The translations under genes and the position numbers were made by a program. A DNA stretch of 64,000 bases from Roseovarius azorensis (GTDB lineage Bacteria > Pseudomonadota > Alphaproteobacteria > Rhodobacterales > Rhodobacteraceae). The stretch spans positions 49,460 through 113,459 of the forward strand of contig NZ_FOAG01000012.1 of assembly GCF_900109455.1 (NCBI RefSeq). Direction: 5' to 3'. Below, one piece after another: positions 17,799 through 28,402 of the stretch; position 1 is the stretch's first letter; each line of letters begins with the position of its first letter. Below the pieces are notes generated by a model. It was not told the origin of the DNA, did no database searches, and was given only the letters and a program-made list of their open reading frames with translations.

Positions 17799-18800
17799 TC
17801 AGACCGACAGACGCGAGGTATGCGCGCCACGCTCGCGGTAGGGCGTGGTGTCATAATGCGCGCGGTAGCATTTGGAAAAATGCGAGGGCGAGGCAAAACC
17901 GCAGGCCAGCGCCACGTTGATCACCGTCATGTCGGTCTGCATCAGCAGGTTGCGCGCCTTTTGCAGGCGCAGTTCCATGTAATAGCGCTTCGGGCTGCGG
18001 CTGAGATAGCGGCGAAACAGCCGCTCCAGTTGCCGGGTGGACATACCCACATCGCGCGCCAGAACCGAAGGGCTGATCGGTTCCTCGATGTTGCTCTCCA
18101 TCATCTGGATGACCTGGCTCAGCTTGGGGTGGCGCACGCCGATGCGCGTGGGCACGGACAGGCGCTGCGTGTCCTGATCGGTGCGGATCGACGAATAGAT
18201 CTGCTGATCGGCCACCGCATTGGCCAGCTTTTCACCGTGATCGTCGGCGATGATGTTCAGCATCAGGTCGATCGAGGATGTGCCGCCCGCCGTGGTCATC
18301 CGGTTGCCGTCGATGACGAAAACCGATTTGGTCAGTTGCACGTCCTCGAATTCTTCGAGAAACGCATCGTGGTTTTCCCAATGGATCGTCGCGCGCTTGC
18401 CGTCCAGCAGACCGGCGCGCGCCAGCACATAGGCGGCGGTGCACAGCCCGCCCATCCGCATCCCCTTGCGCGCCTCGCGGCGCAGCCAGTTGAGCATCCG
18501 CTTGGTCGCCGCCGCCTGCACATCGACCCCACCGCAGACCATCACGACATCTTCGCGGCTCAACTCGCTCAGCGGAAAATCGAGATTGAACCGCACCCCG
18601 GCAGAGCAGGTGATCACATCCTCCGAATCCCCGGTCAGCGCCCAGCTGTATAGCTCGCGCTCCGCCATCCGGTTGGCGATGCGCAGGCATTCCACCGCCG
18701 AGGCAAAGCTCAGCAGCGTGAAATTCTCCAGCAGCACAAAGACAAAGCGCCTGGGCACCCTGGGTGCGCTGACTTCTATTTTCGCGGTCTCAGACTTCAT
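17799..18800 (-). CDS. GlxA-type AraC-family transcriptional regulator
   Basis: 333 residues from the ATG at 18800 (CGGAGTGCC before it). The N-terminal half (about 15-190) is a DJ-1/PfpI-like amidotransferase-fold domain with the elbow GGLCTAAYVLA. The C-terminal half (about 220-325) is the AraC double helix-turn-helix (SPSVLARDVGMSTRQLERLFRRYL and GFASPSHFSKCYRAHYD). Related proteins (GbdR, CdhR, ArgR type) control catabolism of betaine, carnitine or arginine. The gene is divergent from DAHP synthase, but that need not be its target. Its C-terminus is at 17799, convergent with the dehydrogenase. Confidence 0.87.
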   Translation of the reverse strand: MKSETAKIEVSAPRVPRRFVFVLLENFTLLSFASAVECLRIANRMAERELYSWALTGDSEDVITCSAGVRFNLDFPLSELSREDVVMVCGGVDVQAAATKRMLNWLRREARKGMRMGGLCTAAYVLARAGLLDGKRATIHWENHDAFLEEFEDVQLTKSVFVIDGNRMTTAGGTSSIDLMLNIIADDHGEKLANAVADQQIYSSIRTDQDTQRLSVPTRIGVRHPKLSQVIQMMESNIEEPISPSVLARDVGMSTRQLERLFRRYLSRSPKRYYMELRLQKARNLLMQTDMTVINVALACGFASPSHFSKCYRAHYDTTPYRERGAHTSRLSV

Positions 18801-18882
18801 GGCACTCCGAATCCCTGACCACAGGGGCCTCATGTCGCGTCTGTCACGAAACCGTTGCGATTGACAAGACATGCGGGTTAAT

Positions 18883-18901
18883 TTGCAGGGATTTCCTGCA
18901 A
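18883..18901. promoter_or_regulatory. 19-bp palindrome between glxA-type regulator and DAHP synthase
   Basis: Perfect inverted repeat TTGCAGG-GATTT-CCTGCAA (7-bp arms, 5-bp centre), 71 bp before the DAHP synthase start and 83 bp from the regulator start. It is a likely operator; which protein binds it is not known. Confidence 0.5.
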
Positions 18902-18972
18902 TACCCATATGGTCTCTTGATGGTTGCTTTAGTATAGACGGTCCTCAGAATTCGACAAAGCGGAGAAAGACC

Positions 18973-20343
18973 ATGACGGAATGGCACAAATCGGACTGGC
19001 GGGCAAAGCCGCGGGTGCAAATGCCCGACTATCCCGATGCCACCGCCCTGAGGGGTGTCGAGACCCGTCTGATGCAATACCCGCCGCTGGTCTTTGCCGG
19101 TGAGGCGCGGCGGCTGAAATCGCAACTGGGCGCCGCCTCGCGCGGCGAGGCGTTCCTGCTTCAGGGTGGCGACTGCGCCGAAGCGTTCGATCAGTTCTCC
19201 GCCGACGCGATCCGCGACACGTTCAAGGTCATGCTGCAGATGGCGATGGTGCTGACCTATGGCGCCAAGGTGCCGGTGGTCAAGGTCGGCCGCATGGCCG
19301 GGCAATTCGCCAAGCCGCGTTCGGCCCCGACCGAGGTGGTGGAGGGCGTGGAACTGCCCAGCTACCGCGGCGACATCATCAACGATCTGGCCTTCACGCC
19401 TGCGGCGCGCATCCCGAACCCAGAAAAGATGCTGCAGGCCTATACCCAGGCGGCGGCGACACTGAACCTCCTGCGCGCCTTTTCCACCGGCGGCTATGCG
19501 GATGTCCATCAGGTCCACGCCTGGACGCTGGGATTTACCGAGAGCGAGAAGGCCGCGAAATACCGCGACATGGCCAACCATATCAGCGATGCGCTCGACT
19601 TCATGAAGGCGGCGGGCATTGACAGCGACAACTCCCACACGCTGCGCACGGTGGATTTCTACACCTCGCACGAGGGGTTGCTACTGGAATACGAAGAGGC
19701 GCTTTGCCGCCTCGATTCGACATCCGGCAAATGGCTGGCGGGGTCCGGGCACATGCTCTGGATCGGCGACCGCACACGTCAGCCGGACGGCGCGCATGTG
19801 GAATTCCTGCGCGGCGTGCTCAATCCCATCGGCCTCAAATGCGGCCCGACGATGACCGGCGACGATCTCAAGCGCCTGCTCGCCACCCTCAACCCGAAAA
19901 ACGAGGCCGGGCGGCTCACCCTCATTGCGCGTTTCGGCGCGGGCAAGGTCGCGGACAACCTGCCGCGCCTCATCCGCACCGTGCAGGCCGAGGGGGCCAA
20001 CGTGCTCTGGGTCTGCGATCCGATGCACGGCAACACGATCAAATCCGCCAGCGGCTACAAGACCCGGCCCTTTGATCTGGTGCTGCGCGAGGTGCGCGAA
20101 TTCTTCGCCATCCACAAGGCCGAGGGCACCATCCCCGGCGGCGTGCATTTCGAGATGACCGGCCAGGACGTGACCGAATGCATCGGCGGCATGCGCTCGC
20201 TGTCTGAGGAAAACCTGTCCGACCGTTACCACACCGCCTGCGACCCGCGCCTCAACGCCAGCCAGTCGCTCGAACTCGCCTTTCTCGTGGCCGAGGAACT
20301 GTCGGCGCTACGCATGAACCGCCAGCAGGCCGAGGCGGTCTGA
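18973..20343 (+). CDS. Class II 3-deoxy-7-phosphoheptulonate (DAHP) synthase
   Basis: 456 residues from the ATG at 18973 (GGAGAAAG). It catalyses the first step of the shikimate pathway, joining PEP and erythrose 4-phosphate. The class II (plant-type/AroA-II) signature is clear: [11 protein letters not shown] with metal-binding C68, [31 protein letters not shown] and [15 protein letters not shown]. It lacks any fused chorismate mutase. A separate type II dehydroquinase (aroQ) lies 16 kb away in this window. Confidence 0.95.
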   Translation: MTEWHKSDWRAKPRVQMPDYPDATALRGVETRLMQYPPLVFAGEARRLKSQLGAASRGEAFLLQGGDCAEAFDQFSADAIRDTFKVMLQMAMVLTYGAKVPVVKVGRMAGQFAKPRSAPTEVVEGVELPSYRGDIINDLAFTPAARIPNPEKMLQAYTQAAATLNLLRAFSTGGYADVHQVHAWTLGFTESEKAAKYRDMANHISDALDFMKAAGIDSDNSHTLRTVDFYTSHEGLLLEYEEALCRLDSTSGKWLAGSGHMLWIGDRTRQPDGAHVEFLRGVLNPIGLKCGPTMTGDDLKRLLATLNPKNEAGRLTLIARFGAGKVADNLPRLIRTVQAEGANVLWVCDPMHGNTIKSASGYKTRPFDLVLREVREFFAIHKAEGTIPGGVHFEMTGQDVTECIGGMRSLSEENLSDRYHTACDPRLNASQSLELAFLVAEELSALRMNRQQAEAV

Positions 20344-20355
20344 TCCGCGCGTGGG

Positions 20356-20997
20356 CTACCTGACCACCCGCAGATGCGCGCGGCTGCGCACAGCCGCGCC
20401 ATCCGCCAGAACGGCGATGCCACCACCAAGCGCGCGCAGCCCCGTCGCCTGATGCCGGCCCAGCGGCTCTGCCCGCGCGGCGACAATCCCGAACCGGCGC
20501 GACGGACGACCGATCCCGCCTCGCGTAACCAGACATCCCAGCGCCCGCGATACGTCCCCCAGGTCACTGCGCAGCGGCAACAGGATCAGCGTGCCGGTCA
20601 TCTCGGGCCGTCCCAGCCCGCCCGGACTGCGCAGATCAAGCCTGAGCGCCGCCGGCGCGTCGAACAGCTCCACCAGTCGCAGTGCGAAATCGTCCCGCCC
20701 ATCGGGTGCCACGAGGCAGCTCAGCGGCATGCCGCGCACCTCCATGCCCATCAGGTCGCCCAGATGCGTTCCCGCGACCCGCAGCCGCGTCGCTCCCGGC
20801 GCGATACGCTCGACCACAAAGGCATTGTGCAGCAACGGCTCGATTCGGCGCGGGTCTATGTCGGAACGGCGGGGCAGATCATGCCCCTTGCGCAGGCTTT
20901 CCCAATAGGCGCGAAAGGCGCGCAGATGGGCGACCTGCCGGTCGTCATGCCCTGTCGCGGGCGCGCCCCGGCGCGATTGCGTGATATCGTCCTGCAT
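20356..20997 (-). CDS. PAS-domain protein (PAS_5 type)
   Basis: 213 residues. RAYWESLRKGHDLPRRSDIDPRRIEPLLHNAFVVERI followed by RVAGTHLGDLMGMEVRGMPL is the single PAS-like fold common in alphaproteobacteria. No kinase, cyclase or DNA-binding output domain is attached. The C-terminal 60 residues look less ordered. Ligand and role are unknown; it is convergent with DAHP synthase and divergent from yicC. Confidence 0.75.
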   Translation of the reverse strand: MQDDITQSRRGAPATGHDDRQVAHLRAFRAYWESLRKGHDLPRRSDIDPRRIEPLLHNAFVVERIAPGATRLRVAGTHLGDLMGMEVRGMPLSCLVAPDGRDDFALRLVELFDAPAALRLDLRSPGGLGRPEMTGTLILLPLRSDLGDVSRALGCLVTRGGIGRPSRRFGIVAARAEPLGRHQATGLRALGGGIAVLADGAAVRSRAHLRVVR

Positions 20998-21243
20998 ATT
21001 CTCACCCCTTCACGACTGCTGATGCGTTAACCTTTACTGCGGCCACCAAGGGTCCGCGCGAGATCGCGAAACCACGCAAAACCACTGTGCGGCAGGGGTA
21101 ATCTGCCACAGGGCTGATCGCATTTGTCTAAAAATCGAGACGATTGGTTAACCACTGATCGCGCCGCCGCGTCCAGCCCGCGCTTGCCAGCCTCCCTGGC
21201 AGTGGCTAGGACAGGGCATGACCCGCCAGAGGAGCAGACCCGC

Positions 21244-22134
21244 ATGATCCAGTCGATGACCGCCTTCGCCACCGCCAGAGGCGGCCATGCGGACCAGGCC
21301 TGGGTCTGGGAAATGCGCGGCGTCAATGGCAAGGGATTCGATTTGCGGCTGCGGCTGCCGGACTGGATCGAGGGGCTGGAATCGGGCCTTCGCGCACGGC
21401 TTGATCGTGCCCTGACGCGCGGCAACGTCAGCCTGACGCTCAAACTCCAGAGCGATGCGCCGGGAGGCGCGATCACCCTCGATCGCGCCTCCCTCGACAC
21501 CGTGCTGCACGCCATGACCGAGGTCGAAAGCCGCGCAATGGCGGCGGGTGTGTCGCTGGCCCCCGCCAATGCCGCCGACATTCTGGCGCTGCGCGGCGTG
21601 CTGGACACCGGGGCAGGGGATGCCGACACCGGCGATCTCGCCCGCGCCCTGCTGGCCGATTTCGAGACCGTACTGGCCGGTTTCATCGCCATGCGCCAGA
21701 GCGAGGGCGCCACCCTCGCGGCAGTGCTGAGCGGCCAGATCGACGAAATCGCCCGCCTGACCGACGAGGCGGCCGCACTGATCGCCACCCGGTCCGAAGA
21801 CATCGCCCGTACCCACCGCGCCGCACTTGGTCGCGTGATCGAGGCGGCGGATGGCGTCGATCCCGACCGCATCGCGCAGGAACTGGCGCTGCTGGCGGTG
21901 AAACTCGACGTGACCGAGGAAATTGACCGCCTGCGCGCCCATATCGGCGCCGCGCGCGATCTGATCGCCAACGGCTCGCCGGTGGGGCGCAAGCTCGATT
22001 TCCTCACCCAGGAATTCAACCGCGAGGCCAACACGCTGTGCTCCAAGGCCCAGCACGCGGGACTCACGATGATCGGCCTCGCGCTGAAAACGGTGATCGA
22101 CCAGATGCGCGAACAGGTGCAGAATGTGGAATAG
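21244..22134 (+). CDS. yicC: YicC/YloC family endoribonuclease
   Basis: 296 residues. MIQSMTAFATA, VWEMRGVNGKGFDLRLRLP and the C-terminal PVGRKLDFLTQEFNREANTLCSKAQ are family hallmarks. The family includes ribonucleases that act on structured RNAs and it is linked with gmk in many bacteria, as here (gmk is 95 bp downstream). Confidence 0.93.
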   Translation: MIQSMTAFATARGGHADQAWVWEMRGVNGKGFDLRLRLPDWIEGLESGLRARLDRALTRGNVSLTLKLQSDAPGGAITLDRASLDTVLHAMTEVESRAMAAGVSLAPANAADILALRGVLDTGAGDADTGDLARALLADFETVLAGFIAMRQSEGATLAAVLSGQIDEIARLTDEAAALIATRSEDIARTHRAALGRVIEAADGVDPDRIAQELALLAVKLDVTEEIDRLRAHIGAARDLIANGSPVGRKLDFLTQEFNREANTLCSKAQHAGLTMIGLALKTVIDQMREQVQNVE

Positions 22135-22229
22135 CGCCGTCGTGCCGGATCTGCGGCACATCGGCGGGACCAGCATTTTCATAAGATGAAAAACGACATA
22201 CAGCTTACGGAAAATGAAAGAAAAACCAC

Positions 22230-22874
22230 ATGAATGAGAAACGCCGTGGCCTGCTGATCATCCTGTCCTCACCATCGGGCGCTGGCAAGTCTACGCTGTC
22301 GCGACGGCTGCGCGATTGGGATCCGACCATCGCCTTTTCGGTCTCGGCCACGACCCGCACCCCGCGCGCCGGCGAGGTGGACGGCCAAGATTATCACTTC
22401 CTGACCCCCGATGCCTTCAAACGCGAGGTGACGGCGGGCGGAATGCTGGAACATGCGCATGTCTTCGGCCATTTCTACGGCTCGCCCAAAGGCCCGGTGC
22501 AGGCCGCGATTGATGAAGGGCGCGATGTGCTCTTTGATATCGACTGGCAGGGGGCACAGCAGATCCGTAACTCCGCGCTTGGCGCGCATACGCTCTCGAT
22601 CTTTCTGCTGCCGCCCTCGATCCGTGAATTGCATCGCCGTCTGGAAATTCGCGGGCAGGACAGCAAAGAGGTGATCGCCAAGCGCATGCAGAAAAGCTGG
22701 GACGAGATCAGCCACTGGGACGGCTATGATTTCGTGCTGGTCAATGACGACCTTGATGCAACCGAGGCGCGACTGAAAACCATCATCGAGGCCACGCGCC
22801 TGCGCCGCAGCCAGCAGCCCTGGCTCACCAGCCATGTGCGCGCCCTCCACAGCGAATTCGAGGACAGCAGATGA
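22230..22874 (+). CDS. gmk: Guanylate kinase
   Basis: 214 residues; phosphorylates GMP to GDP with ATP. The P-loop is [10 protein letters not shown] (13-22). The GMP-binding region [21 protein letters not shown] and the [11 protein letters not shown] motif are present. It overlaps the next gene by four bases (ATGA), indicating coupled translation. Confidence 0.96.
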   Translation: MNEKRRGLLIILSSPSGAGKSTLSRRLRDWDPTIAFSVSATTRTPRAGEVDGQDYHFLTPDAFKREVTAGGMLEHAHVFGHFYGSPKGPVQAAIDEGRDVLFDIDWQGAQQIRNSALGAHTLSIFLLPPSIRELHRRLEIRGQDSKEVIAKRMQKSWDEISHWDGYDFVLVNDDLDATEARLKTIIEATRLRRSQQPWLTSHVRALHSEFEDSR

Positions 22875-23392
22875 CGCTTTACGCATTGGACAAGCACAGC
22901 CCGAAAATCGCGGCGGACACCTGGGTGGCACCCGACGCTAACATCATCGGCAGGGTGGTGCTGGAAGAAGGAGCCTCGGTCTGGTTCGGCGCAACGCTGC
23001 GCGGCGACAACGAGGTGATTCATGTCGGCGCGGGCAGCAATCTGCAGGAAAACTGCGTCCTGCATACCGACATGGGCTATCCGCTGGTCATCGGCGCGGG
23101 CTGTACCATCGGGCACAAGGCGATGCTGCATGGCTGCACCATCGGCGAAAATTCCCTGATCGGGATGGGGGCCACGGTGCTGAACGGCGCGCGCATCGGG
23201 CGCGATTGCCTGATCGGCGCGGGCGCGCTGATCACCGAAGGCAAGGACATTCCCGACGGCAGCCTCGTGATGGGCGCGCCGGGCCGGCTGGTGCGCAGCC
23301 TTGATGCGGCGGCCATCGCGGGTCTGCGCGCCAGTGCACTGCATTACCAGCAGAACATGCGCCGGTTCCGCACCGGTCTGCGGGCGCTCTGA
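22871..23392 (+). CDS. Gamma-class carbonic anhydrase-like hexapeptide protein
   Basis: 173 residues of left-handed beta-helix repeats. The three metal-binding histidines are H65 (NCVLHTD), H82 and H87 ([10 protein letters not shown]), as in the YrdA/PaaY/CaiE group. Whether it hydrates CO2 or is an acyltransferase-like homologue is not decided by sequence. It overlaps gmk and ends 6 bp before phoR, so it may share transcripts with both. Confidence 0.9.
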   Translation: MTLYALDKHSPKIAADTWVAPDANIIGRVVLEEGASVWFGATLRGDNEVIHVGAGSNLQENCVLHTDMGYPLVIGAGCTIGHKAMLHGCTIGENSLIGMGATVLNGARIGRDCLIGAGALITEGKDIPDGSLVMGAPGRLVRSLDAAAIAGLRASALHYQQNMRRFRTGLRAL

Positions 23393-23398
23393 ACGGCG

Positions 23399-24445
23399 AT
23401 GCAGGGGTTGGCCTCTGTTCTCGCGGGCATCCCGCTGGCCGCGCTGCTGATCGGACCCGACCAGCGTATAGCCGCGACCAACCCGGCGGCGCTCGACCTT
23501 CTGGGGCAGGGGATCGGCGGACGGCATTTCCTGACCGCGCTGCGCCAGCCGGACGTTCTGACCGCCATCGAATCGACGCTGCGCGACCACGCGCCCCGCA
23601 GAACCGGCTATCAGGCCTCCGACTCGGGGCGCGACAGCAGTTTTGTGGTGCATGTGGCCTATATCGACACGCCCGAAAGCCACGGCGTGCTGGTCTGTTT
23701 CGAGGACATGACAGAACGCGAACAGGCCGCGCAGATGCGCCGCGATTTCGTCGCCAATGTCAGCCACGAACTGCGCACGCCACTCACCGCGCTGATGGGA
23801 TTCATCGAGACCCTGCAGGGACCGGCGCGGCGTGACGACAAGGCGATAGACCGATTTCTCGGGATCATGCAGACCGAGGCGGCGCGCATGGAACGCCTGG
23901 TGCGCGACCTGCTGTCGCTCAGTCGCGTCGAGAGCGAAGAGCGCGTGCGCCCGCGCGAGCCGGTGGACCTCTCGGGCACCATCGGTTCGGTACTCTACAT
24001 GCTGCGCCCGATGGCGCGCGAACGTGGTTGTGAGATCGCCTTCGATCCGGTCGAGGGCATCGAGGTGCCGGGCAATGCAGATCAGTTGCAGCAGGTGTTC
24101 ACCAATCTCGTGGAGAACGCGATCAAATACGGCGGGGCCGGGAATCACATCACCATCACGATCGAGACCCTAGACAAAGACGTTACCCTGCGCGCCCCTG
24201 GCGTGGCCGTGCGCGTGCGCGACCGCGGCCCGGGGATCGACCCGCTGCATATCCCGCGCCTGACCGAGCGGTTCTACCGCGTCGACACCCACCGCTCGCG
24301 CGAGATGGGCGGCACCGGCCTTGGGTTGGCCATAGTGAAACACATCGTCAACCGTCATCGCGGGCGACTGCGAATCTCTTCGACTCCGGGCGAGGGCAGC
24401 GAATTCATGGTAATCCTGCCGCGCTGGACCGCATCCCAGGGCTGA
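23399..24445 (+). CDS. phoR: PhoR phosphate-sensor histidine kinase, without a membrane anchor
   Basis: 348 residues: a PAS-like N-terminal domain (about 1-108), the dimerisation domain with H123 in VANVSHELRTPL, and a HATPase domain with NLVENAIKYGG, DRGPGI and GGTGLGLAIVK. There is no transmembrane helix; the N-terminus begins directly at the PAS. E. coli PhoR is anchored by two N-terminal helices. It heads the pst operon rather than sitting beside phoB, which is at the operon's far end. It probably relays the state of PstSCAB-PhoU to PhoB. Confidence 0.92.
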   Translation: MQGLASVLAGIPLAALLIGPDQRIAATNPAALDLLGQGIGGRHFLTALRQPDVLTAIESTLRDHAPRRTGYQASDSGRDSSFVVHVAYIDTPESHGVLVCFEDMTEREQAAQMRRDFVANVSHELRTPLTALMGFIETLQGPARRDDKAIDRFLGIMQTEAARMERLVRDLLSLSRVESEERVRPREPVDLSGTIGSVLYMLRPMARERGCEIAFDPVEGIEVPGNADQLQQVFTNLVENAIKYGGAGNHITITIETLDKDVTLRAPGVAVRVRDRGPGIDPLHIPRLTERFYRVDTHRSREMGGTGLGLAIVKHIVNRHRGRLRISSTPGEGSEFMVILPRWTASQG

Positions 24446-24486
24446 ACGCCGCCCGGCCTGCCGGAAAAATCCGCATGAATCCGCCA

Positions 24487-24504
24487 GCGTCATAAAACCG
24501 TTAC
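24487..24504 (+). promoter_or_regulatory. Possible Pho box upstream of pstS
   Basis: GCGTCAT, four A bases, then CCGTTAC lies 95 bp before the pstS start. It is a partial match to two CTGTCAT repeats (5/7 and 4/7). Context supports PhoB control; the match alone is weak. Confidence 0.4.
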
Positions 24505-24515
24505 ACAAGTGTAAC
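24500..24515. promoter_or_regulatory. Palindrome GTTACACAAGTGTAAC before pstS
   Basis: A perfect 16-bp inverted repeat (7-bp arms, AA centre) overlapping the second half of the possible Pho box. It could be an operator for a regulator other than PhoB. Confidence 0.45.
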
Positions 24516-24598
24516 AAAAGGTTCGTGCAAAGACCCTAGCACAGCCCCCAAGGTCGCCTGCCAGGTGGCCTCGTGAAACCCAACTCAGGGAGCTATCC

Positions 24599-25651
24599 AT
24601 GTCTCTTTTCAAAACCACCGTTTCCGCCGCGGCCCTCGCTGCGCTGGCTGCTGGCGCTGCCCACGCCCGTGACGAGATCCGTATCGTCGGCTCGTCCACC
24701 GTGTTTCCCTACACGCAGGCCGTGGCCGAGCAGTTCTCGAACAACACCGGCGCACCGTCGCCCATCGTCGAATCGACCGGCACCGGCGGCGGCATGAAGA
24801 TTTTTTGCGGCGGCATCGGCGAGAGCCACCCCGACATCACCGGCGCATCGCGGGCGATGAAAGCCTCTGAATACGCCCTCTGCACCGAAAACGGCGTCAC
24901 AGACATCACCGAGGCGATGATCGGCTATGACGGCCTGTCGATCGCCATTTCACGCAGCGCCCCCGCTGACTGGGATCTGACGCTCGAGCAGGTCTACCTC
25001 GCCCTCGCCGCCGAAGTGCCGGGCGACGGCGGCTGGATCGCCAACCCCTACAAGAAGTGGTCGGATATCGACGCAAGCCTGCCAGATGTCGAGATCCTCG
25101 CCTATGGCCCGCCGCCGACCTCGGGCACCCGTGACGCCTTTGTCGAACTGGCGATGCACGCCGGTTGCGAAGCCACCGATTTCATGAAGGCGCTGAAGGA
25201 ATCCGACAAGGAGGCACACGACGCCGCGATCAAGGAAAACTGTTCGCGCATGCGTCAGGACGGGCCGTTTGTCGAGGCGGGCGAAAACGACAACCTGATC
25301 GTTCAGCGCCTGAATGCCGACGCCAATGCTGTGGGCATCTTCGGCTATTCGTTCCTCTACGAGAACCTCGACACGCTCAAGCCGGTGACCATCGCGGGCG
25401 TCGAGCCGTCGGCAGAGACCATCGTGGATTTCTCCTATCCGATCTCGCGCCCGCTGTTCTTCTACGTCAAGAACGCGCATCGCGGCGTGATCCCGAACCT
25501 GCAGGAATTCATCGAGGAATACATGTCCGATGACGCGATGGAGCCGGGCGGTTACCTGACCGAGCGCGGCATGGTCGCCCTGCCGGACGATCTGCGGGCC
25601 AAGACCCAGGAGGCCGTGATCGGTGCCGCCAACATGGACCCCAAGTCCTGA
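24599..25651 (+). CDS. pstS: Phosphate ABC transporter, periplasmic binding protein
   Basis: 350 residues with a signal peptide ending near AAHA. IRIVGSSTVFPYTQAVAEQF and SGTRDAFVELAM are the phosphate-binding loops. It is longer than E. coli PstS but similar to alphaproteobacterial forms. It binds phosphate in the periplasm and hands it to PstCA. The 153-bp gap after phoR holds the candidate regulatory sites, so it likely has its own promoter. Confidence 0.95.
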   Translation: MSLFKTTVSAAALAALAAGAAHARDEIRIVGSSTVFPYTQAVAEQFSNNTGAPSPIVESTGTGGGMKIFCGGIGESHPDITGASRAMKASEYALCTENGVTDITEAMIGYDGLSIAISRSAPADWDLTLEQVYLALAAEVPGDGGWIANPYKKWSDIDASLPDVEILAYGPPPTSGTRDAFVELAMHAGCEATDFMKALKESDKEAHDAAIKENCSRMRQDGPFVEAGENDNLIVQRLNADANAVGIFGYSFLYENLDTLKPVTIAGVEPSAETIVDFSYPISRPLFFYVKNAHRGVIPNLQEFIEEYMSDDAMEPGGYLTERGMVALPDDLRAKTQEAVIGAANMDPKS

Positions 25652-25721
25652 CCGGCTGACATGACCTCGCCGCCCGGTTGACCAAGGCCGGGCGGCTTCT
25701 CTATCCTTGAACGGGGACGCC

Positions 25722-27095
25722 ATGACCACCGCTGCCTTTCTCTGCCTCTTCGCGCTGGCGATCATCGGCTACGTCTGGAACAGACAGGCCGCAACCGCGA
25801 TCAGACGCGACGGGGCGCGGCTGCATTCGCTGGTCGGATTTCACGGCGCCTTCTCTCTGCTCATGGTGCTGGTGCCGGTGCTGGTGGTGATCCTGCTCTG
25901 GCTGGTGTTGCAGGGCCATGTGATTGACAGCATCCTCAAATCCGGCATTGCCGCGCGTCTCGAAGGGTTGGGCACCGGCGAGGTGCAACTGATCATCGCC
26001 GAAATCAAGTCCATCGCCGGCGGCACGATCTTTGGTACGCCCGAGGACTGGAAACTGGCCGCCGCCGACCGCTATCTGGCGCTCAATGTCCGCAGCGGAC
26101 AGCTGATGCTGGTGGTTGTCACGGCCTTGGCGCTTGGCCTGATGCTCTTCAGCCGCCGCAAGGTCGCGGCCGATTTCCGCGCCCGCCACGGGGTTGAACA
26201 TATCATCTCCGGCCTGATGATCTTTTGCTCGGTGGTGGCGATCTTTGTCACCATCGGTATCGTCGCCTCGCTGATGTTCGAGACCGGCAAGTTCTTTGCC
26301 AAGGTGCCGGTCACCGAATTCCTCTTTGGCACCAACTGGGAGCCGCAGATCCCCCTGCGCGAGGATCAGGTTGCCGCCGAGGGCGCCTTCGGCTGGCTGC
26401 CGGTGATGTTGGGCACGCTGGTCATCACCGTCATCGCGCTGGTCGTTGCGGTGCCGGTGGGGCTGATGTCGGCCATCTATCTCAACGAATTCGCCCCCCG
26501 CAGGTTCCGCGCCGTTGCCAAGCCTTTTCTCGAAATTCTCGCGGGCGTGCCCACGGTGGTCTACGGCTTTTTCGCCATCCTCGTCGTGGCCCCCGCGATG
26601 CGCGGTTTCGGGCAGTCGATCGGCCTCGATGTCTCGCCCAATATCGCCCTCGCGGCGGGCAGCGTGATGGGCATCATGCTGATCCCCTTCATCTCGTCCT
26701 TTGCCGATGACGCGCTCTCGGCGGTGCCACAATCCCTGCGCGACGGCGCGCTCGGCCTTGGTGCGACGCGGGCCGAGATGATGACCTCGGTTCTCTTTCC
26801 GGCGGCCATTCCCGGCATCGTCGGCGGTATCCTTCTGGCGGTCAGCCGAGCCATCGGCGAAACCATGATTGTGGTCATGGCGGCGGGCCTGATCGCCAAG
26901 ATGACCATCAATCCGCTCGACAGCGTCACCACCGTCACGGTGCAGATCGTGACCCTGCTGATCGGTGACACCTCCTTTGACAACCCCAAGACTCTCGCGG
27001 CCTTCGCGCTTGGCATGATGCTGTTTCTGGTGACGCTGATCATCAACGTCTTCGCCCTGCGCATCGTGCGCAAATACCGCGAAGCCTACGATTAA
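25722..27095 (+). CDS. pstC: Phosphate ABC transporter permease PstC
   Basis: 457 residues from the ATG at 25722 (ACGGGGA upstream); a TTG at 25707 is less likely. About eight membrane segments. The N-terminal third (first 190 residues, with its own helices and a loop) is an extension over the ~320-residue E. coli PstC and is usual in alphaproteobacteria. The permease core has the EAA-type loop [28 protein letters not shown]. Confidence 0.93.
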   Translation: MTTAAFLCLFALAIIGYVWNRQAATAIRRDGARLHSLVGFHGAFSLLMVLVPVLVVILLWLVLQGHVIDSILKSGIAARLEGLGTGEVQLIIAEIKSIAGGTIFGTPEDWKLAAADRYLALNVRSGQLMLVVVTALALGLMLFSRRKVAADFRARHGVEHIISGLMIFCSVVAIFVTIGIVASLMFETGKFFAKVPVTEFLFGTNWEPQIPLREDQVAAEGAFGWLPVMLGTLVITVIALVVAVPVGLMSAIYLNEFAPRRFRAVAKPFLEILAGVPTVVYGFFAILVVAPAMRGFGQSIGLDVSPNIALAAGSVMGIMLIPFISSFADDALSAVPQSLRDGALGLGATRAEMMTSVLFPAAIPGIVGGILLAVSRAIGETMIVVMAAGLIAKMTINPLDSVTTVTVQIVTLLIGDTSFDNPKTLAAFALGMMLFLVTLIINVFALRIVRKYREAYD

Positions 27096-27107
27096 GGACG
27101 CCCGGCG

Positions 27108-28388
27108 ATGACCGATCTTTCCGCGAACTCCGCCCCACTCGGGGCCGCTCAGCGCAACCACCTCAGGCGCCGCAATCGCCATCAGCTCATGCTGCAGGGC
27201 TTTGGCATCGCCGCCATCAGCTTTGCCGCGCTGATGTTGTTCATCCTCGTGTCCTCGCTCGTCGGCACCGGTTACAAGGCCTTTACCCAGACCCATATCC
27301 AGGTCGAGGTCTTTGTCGATCCCGAAGAGGTGTCCGTGGAAAAATTGCCGCGCGGCGGGTTCAGGGATGTGCTGCAGGCCAGCCTGCAGGCCCAACTGCC
27401 CGAGGTGAGCGAACGCGCCGATCTGCGCAGGCTCGAGGGCCTCTTTTCCAACGGCGCGCAATTCAGGCTGCGCGACATGATCGTCGCGGATCCCTCGCTG
27501 ATCGGTCAGACCGTCACCCTCAGGGTGCCGATGTCCGATCCCTTCGACCAACTCGCCAAGGGCCTCGTCAAGCGCGACACGCCCGAGGCGCAGCGCCGCG
27601 TGACCGATCAGGAAATCGCCTGGTTCGACCGGCTGGATCAGGCCGGCATGATCACCCAGCCGCTGAACTGGGGTCTGCTGACCAATGCCGATTCGCGCTT
27701 TCCCGAGCTGGCGGGCCTCAAGGGCGCGCTTGTCGGCAGCTTCTGGGCGCTTCTGGTCTGCTTTCTGATCTCGTTCCCGCTGGGCATCGGCGCGGCCATC
27801 TATCTAGAGGAATTCGCGCCCAAAAACCGCTGGAGCGATCTTATCGAGGTCAATATCAACAACCTCGCCGCCGTGCCCTCGGTGGTGTTCGGCCTGCTGG
27901 CGCTTGCGGTGTTCATCGGGTGGTTCGGCCTGCCGCGCTCGGCCCCGCTGGTGGGTGGGATGACACTGGCGCTGATGACGATGCCGACGATCATCATCGC
28001 CACCCGCGCCGCTCTCAAGGCCGTGCCGCCCTCGATCCGCGAGGCGGCCCTTGGGGTAGGGGCCTCCAAACATCAGGTCGTGTTCGGCCATGTCCTGCCG
28101 CTTGCCATGCCCGGCATCCTCACCGGCACGATCATCGGTCTGGCGCAGGCGCTTGGCGAAACCGCACCTCTCCTGCTGATCGGCATGAATGCCTTTATCA
28201 CCTCGGCCCCCGGCTCGCCGCTCGACAGCGCCACCGCGCTGCCCACGCAGATCTTCATCTGGGCCGACAGCCCCGAACGCGGCTTCGTCAGCCGCACCTC
28301 CGCCGCCATCCTCGTGCTTCTGACCTTCCTGATCACGATGAACGCCATCGCCATCTATCTGCGCAGCAAATTCGAGCGCAAATGGTAA
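27108..28388 (+). CDS. pstA: Phosphate ABC transporter permease PstA
   Basis: 426 residues. After the first membrane helix (about 32-56) there is a long periplasmic insert (about 60-200) of the DUF3333 kind found in alphaproteobacterial PstA, then the permease core. The EAA-type loop is [23 protein letters not shown]. It pairs with PstC to form the channel. Confidence 0.93.
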   Translation: MTDLSANSAPLGAAQRNHLRRRNRHQLMLQGFGIAAISFAALMLFILVSSLVGTGYKAFTQTHIQVEVFVDPEEVSVEKLPRGGFRDVLQASLQAQLPEVSERADLRRLEGLFSNGAQFRLRDMIVADPSLIGQTVTLRVPMSDPFDQLAKGLVKRDTPEAQRRVTDQEIAWFDRLDQAGMITQPLNWGLLTNADSRFPELAGLKGALVGSFWALLVCFLISFPLGIGAAIYLEEFAPKNRWSDLIEVNINNLAAVPSVVFGLLALAVFIGWFGLPRSAPLVGGMTLALMTMPTIIIATRAALKAVPPSIREAALGVGASKHQVVFGHVLPLAMPGILTGTIIGLAQALGETAPLLLIGMNAFITSAPGSPLDSATALPTQIFIWADSPERGFVSRTSAAILVLLTFLITMNAIAIYLRSKFERKW

Positions 28389-28402
28389 GAAAGGACATTC
28401 CC

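Noticed and set aside
25701..27551. 616-codon minus-strand frame opposite pstC and pstA
   Set aside because: His/Asp/Gly-rich shadow translation; both plus-strand permeases are intact.
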